NCBI GenBank assembly: GCA_014191535.1
Contig: BJHC01000041.1
Coordinates: forward strand, 1-9,019
DNA length: 9,019 nucleotides
DNA from: Cyanobium sp.
GTDB taxonomy: Bacteria; Cyanobacteriota; Cyanobacteriia; PCC-6307; Cyanobiaceae
Reading direction: 5' to 3'
Shown: one piece after another, positions 5,801-9,019 of the stretch
How the letters are laid out: every line of letters starts with the position of its first letter
How positions within the stretch are numbered: the first letter of the stretch is position 1
Position numbers and translations under genes: made by a program
Notes under the pieces: generated by a model
Seen by the model: the letters and a program-made list of their open reading frames with translations, nothing else
Database searches by the model: none
What the model was told of the DNA's origin: nothing

Positions 5801-6331
5801 TCAGTAGAAGAGGCTGTAGATGCGCAGCGTGGCGTAGCCCAGGGGCGCCGGTGAGGACTTGGGCCCCGCCGGCCAGGCGGTGACGGCGAACATGTAGGTA
5901 TCGGCCTGGTCGGGGTTGGCCCAGGGCTTGAGCACCGTGGTCACCGTGGTGCCCGGGGCCACGGGCGGTTCAAAGCGAATCTGGAAGCGGCGGATGCCCT
6001 GCTCAAACGTTGCCGTCACCGGCAGCTTGCGCCCCTCCGCCCGCGGACGCCCCACGAACGCCGACGTGCGCTCGACGTCGTAGGGGAACCACCAATCCGA
6101 TCCGCGGGTCTGCTGGATGGTGAGTCCGCCCAGGGGGGCGCCGGCATCGGCGGGAAGTTCCACGGTGAAGTAGTAGTCGGGCTGGGGATCCCAAACGGTG
6201 TTGTAGTAGGCGATCAACTCCGCCCTCCAGGGCGGGTTGGTGAAGAAGGTGGCCCCCTGAATCTCCACAGCGCCACATCGGGCCTGGAGCAGCAGGGGCG
6301 CTAGCGCCGCCAGCCCCCAACGCGTGAGCAT
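5801..6331 (-). CDS. DUF2808 family secreted protein
   Basis: 176 aa from ATG 6331. MLTRWGLAALAPLLLQARCGA reads as a Sec signal peptide with cleavage before VEIQ. The mature domain has the features of the cyanobacterial DUF2808 family: GATFFTNPPW near the start, YYFTVELPADAGAPLGGLTI, a GRPRAEG turn, a beta-rich RRFQIRFEPPVAPGTTVTTVLKPWANP block, and a final strand set TYMFAVTAWPAG with GYATLRIYSLFY. The whole is probably a beta-sandwich in the periplasm or cell envelope, and the molecular role of the family is unknown. The frame is open upstream to an ATG at 6436, which would add 35 residues with no signal-like character and bury the signal peptide, so the inner ATG is preferred. The leader region holds an imperfect inverted repeat (6356-6392). 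Confidence 0.8.
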   Translation of the reverse strand: MLTRWGLAALAPLLLQARCGAVEIQGATFFTNPPWRAELIAYYNTVWDPQPDYYFTVELPADAGAPLGGLTIQQTRGSDWWFPYDVERTSAFVGRPRAEGRKLPVTATFEQGIRRFQIRFEPPVAPGTTVTTVLKPWANPDQADTYMFAVTAWPAGPKSSPAPLGYATLRIYSLFY

Positions 6332-6355
6332 CCGGTGACGCAACACCGAAGAAAG

Positions 6356-6392
6356 TCTGACAACCCTGGGACTCACCGCTGGGGCTGTCAGA
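6356..6392. promoter_or_regulatory. Imperfect inverted repeat between divergent genes
   Basis: TCTGACA (6356-6362) and TGTCAGA (6386-6392) are exact reverse complements. After a single mismatch, CCC (6364-6366) pairs with GGG (6382-6384). The repeat lies in the 107-bp gap between the DUF2808 start (6331) and the 57-aa gene start (6439), so it could be an operator acting on both or a leader hairpin. Confidence 0.35.
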
Positions 6393-6438
6393 ACGGGGCC
6401 TCGCGCTGCCCCTGCAGCGGATTGCTCTGTCACCACCG

Positions 6439-6612
6439 ATGGGCCCCTCCAACCCCCACCTCTTCTATGAGGATGAAGACCTGATCCTGCCGATGCTGCT
6501 GCATCAAGCCGATGCCATGGGCAGCCCCTGCGGCTGCCGCGACTGCCATGGCATTCGCCTGCGCATGGAGCAGATCCAGCAGCTGCAGGGTCGGCTGCCC
6601 AAGGCCTCCTGA
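6439..6612 (+). CDS. 57-aa protein with CxCxxC motif
   Basis: ATG at 6439 gives 57 aa: acidic MGPSNPHLFYEDEDLILPML, then LLHQADAMGSP, the motif CGCRDCH at residues 31-37, and a basic amphipathic helix IRLRMEQIQQLQGRLPKAS. Three clustered cysteines followed by His could hold a zinc ion or an Fe-S cluster, probably with a partner protein since one chain offers few ligands. The family is not recognised. A clear charge pattern and a clean stop 3 bases before the stop of the convergent gene support it as real. It is divergent from the DUF2808 gene. Confidence 0.65.
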   Translation: MGPSNPHLFYEDEDLILPMLLHQADAMGSPCGCRDCHGIRLRMEQIQQLQGRLPKAS

Positions 6613-6615
6613 ACC

Positions 6616-7197
6616 TCAGCCCATGGCCTCAGCGTGGTTCACCAACAGGTGCTCCACCTCCTCGAGGCCGGCCGTGGCGGCGCGATGGGCCCGCTCGAAG
6701 TTGCCCTCCGCCCCCTCCAGCAGCCCTTCGGCCACGCGATCAATCAACAGCTCCCGTTGCTCCTGTAGCAGAGCCAGCAGCTCGCACTCGATCAGGTGGC
6801 GCACCCCCTGACGGCTGAGCCCATCGCTCTCGCTCTCCGCCACCGTGCCGCGCACGAGCTCCTGCACAAACAACCGCTGCACCTCACTGCTGCGCAGGAA
6901 GCTCTCCACCGCATTGAGGGCCCCATCCACCAGGGTGCGCTCCACCTCCGCCGGTTCCCCCTGCAGCTTGAACTCCCAGTCGAGGTGACGCCGCTGCCAG
7001 CCGTCCTGATGCAGATGGGGCATCACCGCCTGGCTGAAGCTGTCCACCGAGATCTCGTAGACCCGCTCCGCCAGCCGCTCACACCAGCTGTGACCATGGG
7101 CCCGCAGGCTGGCCCGCAGCTGCTCGCGTTGCACGGCATGGCCGCCATGGTGGCTATGGCAGACGCCATCGGGGCATTCAATTGCGCTCAGGGCCAT
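6616..7197 (-). CDS. Conserved-type hypothetical protein, 193 aa, Cys/His-rich N-terminus
   Basis: From ATG 7197 the protein opens with MALSAIECPDGVCHSHHGGH, giving Cys8, Cys13, His14, His16, His17 and His20 in 13 residues, a likely metal-binding patch. The rest (~22-193) is almost wholly helical and acidic. It includes ERVYEISVDSFSQAVMPHLH, WEFKLQGEPAEVERTLVDGA, SEVQRLFVQELVRGTVAESE, GVRHLIECELLALLQEQREL and LIDRVAEGLLEGAEGNFERA. There is no signal peptide or membrane helix, so it should be cytoplasmic. I do not recognise a named domain. The frame is open further upstream to 7341, but those residues are basic and lie over the divergent promoter region, so 7197 is preferred. The stop is 3 bases from the stop of the 57-aa gene. 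Confidence 0.78.
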   Translation of the reverse strand: MALSAIECPDGVCHSHHGGHAVQREQLRASLRAHGHSWCERLAERVYEISVDSFSQAVMPHLHQDGWQRRHLDWEFKLQGEPAEVERTLVDGALNAVESFLRSSEVQRLFVQELVRGTVAESESDGLSRQGVRHLIECELLALLQEQRELLIDRVAEGLLEGAEGNFERAHRAATAGLEEVEHLLVNHAEAMG

Positions 7198-7330
7198 GGG
7201 GAAGGAGGTGCGCACAAGCGCCAGACCATTCCGTCGCTCTAGCAACGGTGTGCGGGCCCTGGCAGCACCGGTTGGCAGCACAGAGGTGGCAACGCAGCCG
7301 ATAGGGTCCGGGCACATGCGCCGGGATCCC

Positions 7331-8068
7331 ATGCACGCCACCTACTTCGGGGCCAATGGCTGGCTGCTGGAGCTGGCCGGCCTGCGGGTGCTGGTGGATC
7401 CCTGGCTCACCGGGCCGCTGCAGTTCCCGCCTGGGCCCTGGTTCTTCCAGGGGGAGCTGGCGGAGAGCCGGCCGGCCCCAACGGATCTGGATCTGTTGCT
7501 GCTCACCCAGGGGCTCGACGACCACTGCCACCCGGCCAGCCTGGCGCTGCTGCCCAAGACCTTGCCGGTGGTGGCCTCCGCCAGCGGAGCGGCCAAGGCC
7601 CGCCAGTTGGGCTTCCAACAGGTGACGGCCCTGGCGCCGGGGCAGCAGCACCAGCTCGGTGAGCTGAGCATCACCGCCACCGCGGGCGCACCGGTGCCGC
7701 AGGGGGAGAACGGCTACTTACTCGAGCACCCCCGCGGCTCCCCCTCCCCTGAACCCCATGGCCACCCGCCCGCCAACCTTCCGGGGCGCCGCCTGGATGC
7801 GGTGATTACCCCGGTGGTGGATCTCGGCCTGCCCCTGGCGGGAGCCTTCGTGCGCGGCACCCAGGTGCTGCCGCAGCTGCTGGAGCGGTTTCAGCCCCAC
7901 ACCGTGCTGGCCAGCACCGCCGGCGGCGATGTGCGCTTCAGTGGCCTGCTCACCCAGGTGCTGTGGCAGAAGGGCAGCACCGCGGCAGCGGCCACGGCCC
8001 TGCCCGAGGGCTGCCGGCTGATCGATCCGGTGGTGGGGGAGCGCTACGCCATCGCTGCCGAGGTGTGA
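7331..8068 (+). CDS. Metallo-beta-lactamase-fold protein (UlaG-like) with altered metal site
   Basis: 245 aa. MHATYFGANGWLLELAGLRV followed by LVDPWLTGP (residues 1-29) is the opening beta hairpin and Asp loop of the MBL fold. The motif that is normally THxHxDH reads TQGLDDH (59-65): the last Asp-His pair is kept, but both earlier His are replaced by Gln60 and Leu62. The later block DAVITPVVDLGLPLAGA, RGTQVLPQLLERFQP, and STAGGDVRFSGLL matches the second half of UlaG-like hydrolases. A Pro/Gly/His-rich insert (~134-154) looks like a loop. I recall a similar QxLDDH form in plant and cyanobacterial MBL-fold homologues, so the change is probably a family trait. Activity is uncertain. ATG at 7331 directly precedes the first strand, and ATG at 7316 would add five residues. 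Confidence 0.8.
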   Translation: MHATYFGANGWLLELAGLRVLVDPWLTGPLQFPPGPWFFQGELAESRPAPTDLDLLLLTQGLDDHCHPASLALLPKTLPVVASASGAAKARQLGFQQVTALAPGQQHQLGELSITATAGAPVPQGENGYLLEHPRGSPSPEPHGHPPANLPGRRLDAVITPVVDLGLPLAGAFVRGTQVLPQLLERFQPHTVLASTAGGDVRFSGLLTQVLWQKGSTAAAATALPEGCRLIDPVVGERYAIAAEV

Positions 8069-8166
8069 ACAGCCAGGCCCACGGCCCATCACCCCAGGCC
8101 GCAACATTGCTCACCCGGCTGAGCGCCATCGCCGACGCCAGGGGGCGGAAGGGCCCACCAGGCTGA
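8065..8166 (+). CDS. Possible 33-aa ORF coupled to the MBL-fold gene
   Basis: GTG at 8065 overlaps the MBL stop by GTGA and opens a 33-codon frame (NSQAHGPSPQAATLLTRLSA, then IADARGRKGPPG) that ends directly against the hairpin at 8167-8189. The overlap and the hairpin position favour translation. The short length, lack of a domain, and high GC content leave it doubtful. Confidence 0.3.
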   Translation: MNSQAHGPSPQAATLLTRLSAIADARGRKGPPG

Positions 8167-8189
8167 GGCCCTCACCCCGCCCGAGGGCC
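8167..8189 (+). terminator. GC-rich hairpin after the MBL-fold gene
   Basis: GGCCCTC (8167-8173) and GAGGGCC (8183-8189) form a perfect 7-bp stem with a 9-base loop, starting at the base after the TGA at 8164-8166. There is no following T-run, so this is a 3'-end structure candidate rather than a proven intrinsic terminator. It could also serve the opposite-strand transcript of the thioredoxin-like gene. Confidence 0.45.
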
Positions 8190-8264
8190 ATGATCCGCAT
8201 CCGCAGTGACCGTGCCGGCTTCTGGGCCGCCATGACAGCCCCGTGGCCGGAGCGACCGCAGCCA

Positions 8265-8570
8265 TCAGCCGGGCAACAGCGACGAGAGCCGGCTGCGGAA
8301 ATCCCCCTTGGGCATGCCACCGCGGATCTCACCGTGGATGGTGAATTCCCCCTCGGGGTCACTCACCACTAGATAGGTGGGCCAGCCCATCCCCTGCTTG
8401 TCGGGGTATTGGGTGAGCAGCACCTTGCGGTAGCGGCGATACAGATCGGTGTCCTGCAGCATCACGCTCACGAAGGTGCAGCCCAGCTCATCGCAGACGG
8501 CGGCGTCGTAGTGGCTCATGCGATGGCAGGTGCCGCAATCCTCGGAGCTGAACTTGAGCACGTGCAGCAT
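8265..8570 (-). CDS. Thioredoxin-fold protein with CGTC active site
   Basis: 101 aa. MLHVLKFSSEDCGTCHRM carries the redox dithiol Cys12-Gly-Thr-Cys15 right after the first beta strand. GWPTYLVV (62-69) supplies the conserved cis-proline (Pro64) next to the active site, and DPEGEFTIHGEIRGGMPKGD forms the last strand pair. The protein should act as a cytoplasmic disulfide reductase or a dithiol sensor; its target is unknown. CGTC differs from the CGPC of classical thioredoxins, and the Pro-to-Thr change usually alters redox potential. Two more Cys (26 and 31) lie in the segment DAAVCDELGCTF and could form a second redox pair. ATG at 8570 starts the domain exactly, and an ATG at 8591 would add seven residues. 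It is divergent from the 71-aa gene at 8656. Confidence 0.85.
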   Translation of the reverse strand: MLHVLKFSSEDCGTCHRMSHYDAAVCDELGCTFVSVMLQDTDLYRRYRKVLLTQYPDKQGMGWPTYLVVSDPEGEFTIHGEIRGGMPKGDFRSRLSSLLPG

Positions 8571-8655
8571 CGGGGGGGCGCAGCTCGGCAAACCTTAGGC
8601 AGATCGGCCCGCCGTGCACCCCAGGGCTGACAACGCCGTGCGCCGTTGCTAGTGG

Positions 8656-8871
8656 GTGAAGGTTGCCCTTCGCCGCGGCTCATCGGTGCCCCAGCTCTAC
8701 CAACTCACCGTTCACTTCCAGGATGGCGATTCCCACCTCTGCATCCGTGCCGAGAGCGAACAGCAGGCGGAGGCCATTGGCCAAGAGCTTTTCCCCCACT
8801 GCAGCCTGGAGGCGGCCCTGCGGCAACTGCCGAAGCGAGGCTGGATCGGCCAGACGGAGCAAGAGGATTGA
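8656..8871 (+). CDS. Small conserved-type protein, 71 aa, unknown function
   Basis: From GTG 8656 the protein is 71 aa; an in-frame GTG at 8686 would give 61 aa starting at the first strand and is nearly as likely. The core VPQLYQLTVHFQDGDSHLCI, then RAESEQQAEAIGQELFPHCS and LEAALRQLPKRGWIGQTEQED, predicts two strands, a Glu/Gln/Ala helix ending in ELFPH, and a second short helix. The same order (Tyr-started strand, second strand with Cys, helix ending in ELYPH) is seen in the 70-aa product at 3964-4176, so they may be distant relatives. Family and role are unknown. A hairpin (8887-8910) lies 15 bp after the stop. Confidence 0.65.
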   Translation: MKVALRRGSSVPQLYQLTVHFQDGDSHLCIRAESEQQAEAIGQELFPHCSLEAALRQLPKRGWIGQTEQED

Positions 8872-8886
8872 GCGCGCTGTGTCCGG

Positions 8887-8910
8887 GGTCTGACCAGGGT
8901 TAGTCAGACC
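8887..8910 (+). terminator. Perfect 8-bp hairpin downstream of the 71-aa gene
   Basis: GGTCTGAC (8887-8894) and GTCAGACC (8903-8910) pair perfectly around an 8-base loop. It begins 15 bases after the TGA and has no T-run. It could end this transcript, or end a leftward reading frame entering from beyond the window. Confidence 0.45.
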
Positions 8911-8911
8911 G

Positions 8912-8947
8912 CCGACACCGCCACCGATACCGCCACCGACACCGCCA
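8912..8947. repeat. 12-bp tandem repeat, three copies
   Basis: The unit CCGACACCGCCA occurs three times in direct succession. The middle copy differs by one base (T for C at 8928). It starts two bases after the hairpin at 8887-8910. In one minus-strand frame it would read as a Gly-rich GGGV/GGGI repeat. Confidence 0.75.
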
Positions 8948-8972
8948 TCGGGGGCACATCGCCGCACACCGC

Positions 8973-9015
8973 GCTCCCCATCCGCTCCCCATCCGCTCCA
9001 CACCACTCCACACCG
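8973..9015. repeat. 10-11 bp degenerate tandem repeats
   Basis: GCTCCCCATCC is repeated exactly at 8973-8983 and 8984-8994, followed by GCTCCACACCA (8995-9005) and CTCCACACCG (9006-9015). The array runs towards the window edge, so its full length is unknown. No gene could be assigned with confidence over the last ~110 bases. Confidence 0.65.
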
Positions 9016-9019
9016 CTCC

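Noticed and set aside
7246..7270. Bulged hairpin (CGGTGTGC with GCAgCACCG) between the divergent 193-aa and MBL-fold genes
   Set aside because: Eight pairs with one bulge can arise easily by chance in DNA this GC-rich, and nothing else marks it as an operator.
7196..7330. Extension of the MBL-fold gene to an upstream ATG at 7196
   Set aside because: The added residues are basic and unlike the fold, and the region is the divergent promoter gap for the 193-aa gene. ATG at 7331 directly precedes the first beta strand.
8190..8372. Plus-strand 60-codon ORF starting MIRIRSDRAGF
   Set aside because: More than half lies antisense to the thioredoxin-fold gene, and the unique part is only ~25 residues with no supporting signal.
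1..9019. Mobile element, defence island, CRISPR or RNA-gene signatures
   Set aside because: I saw no transposase, integrase, nuclease or toxin motifs, no repeat-spacer pattern and no tRNA-like folds. Exact copies of the cyanobacterial octamer GCGATCGC were not noticed either.

Overview
The window looks like chromosomal DNA of a picocyanobacterium of the Cyanobium / Synechococcus (alpha-cyanobacterial) type. It is very GC-rich, genes are tightly packed on both strands, and Shine-Dalgarno sequences are weak. Several families are typical of thylakoid-bearing cyanobacteria: a CAAD/CURT1-type membrane-curvature protein, a high-light-inducible chlorophyll-binding protein and a DUF2808 secreted protein. 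There are also many very small proteins of the kind found in marine and brackish Synechococcus. I see no rRNA, tRNA, CRISPR array, transposase, integrase or phage gene, so this reads as ordinary core or shell genome rather than a mobile island.

Layout. At the left edge a family 2 glycosyltransferase runs leftward off the window (1-1011, minus). Divergent from it is a run of five plus-strand genes (1062-2971): CAAD/CURT1-like protein, Hli, a small secreted protein, a phosphoribosyltransferase and a nucleoside 2-deoxyribosyltransferase. The last two overlap by 4 bases. The run ends at a 9-bp perfect hairpin that contains the stop codons of both converging genes. Positions 2987-3809 hold a ladder of short minus-strand ORFs, one of them a single-pass membrane microprotein that may be disrupted at a G6 run. 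Two further small genes (3964-4176 plus, 4159-4368 minus) converge and overlap by 18 bp.

A 429-aa MFS exporter (4495-5784) converges on a DUF2808 secreted protein (5801-6331, minus). Next come a 57-aa CxCxxC protein (6439-6612, plus) and a convergent 193-aa conserved protein with a Cys/His-rich N-terminus (6616-7197, minus). A metallo-beta-lactamase-fold protein with a degenerate metal site follows (7331-8068, plus). Then come a 101-aa thioredoxin-fold protein with a CGTC active site (8265-8570, minus) and a 71-aa small protein (8656-8871, plus). The last ~110 bases hold a hairpin and short tandem repeats.

How the genes relate. The clearest functional pair is the phosphoribosyltransferase with the deoxyribosyltransferase: both act on the bond between a nucleobase and its sugar, and their coupled reading frames suggest a nucleobase salvage or clean-up module. 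CAAD/CURT1 and Hli are both thylakoid proteins and may share a transcript. The rest look like independent housekeeping or lineage-specific genes. I found no clear evidence of a new multi-gene system. The most interesting leads are the coupled nucleobase pair, the double-stop hairpin, the possible frameshift in the membrane microprotein, and the degenerate MBL-fold protein.
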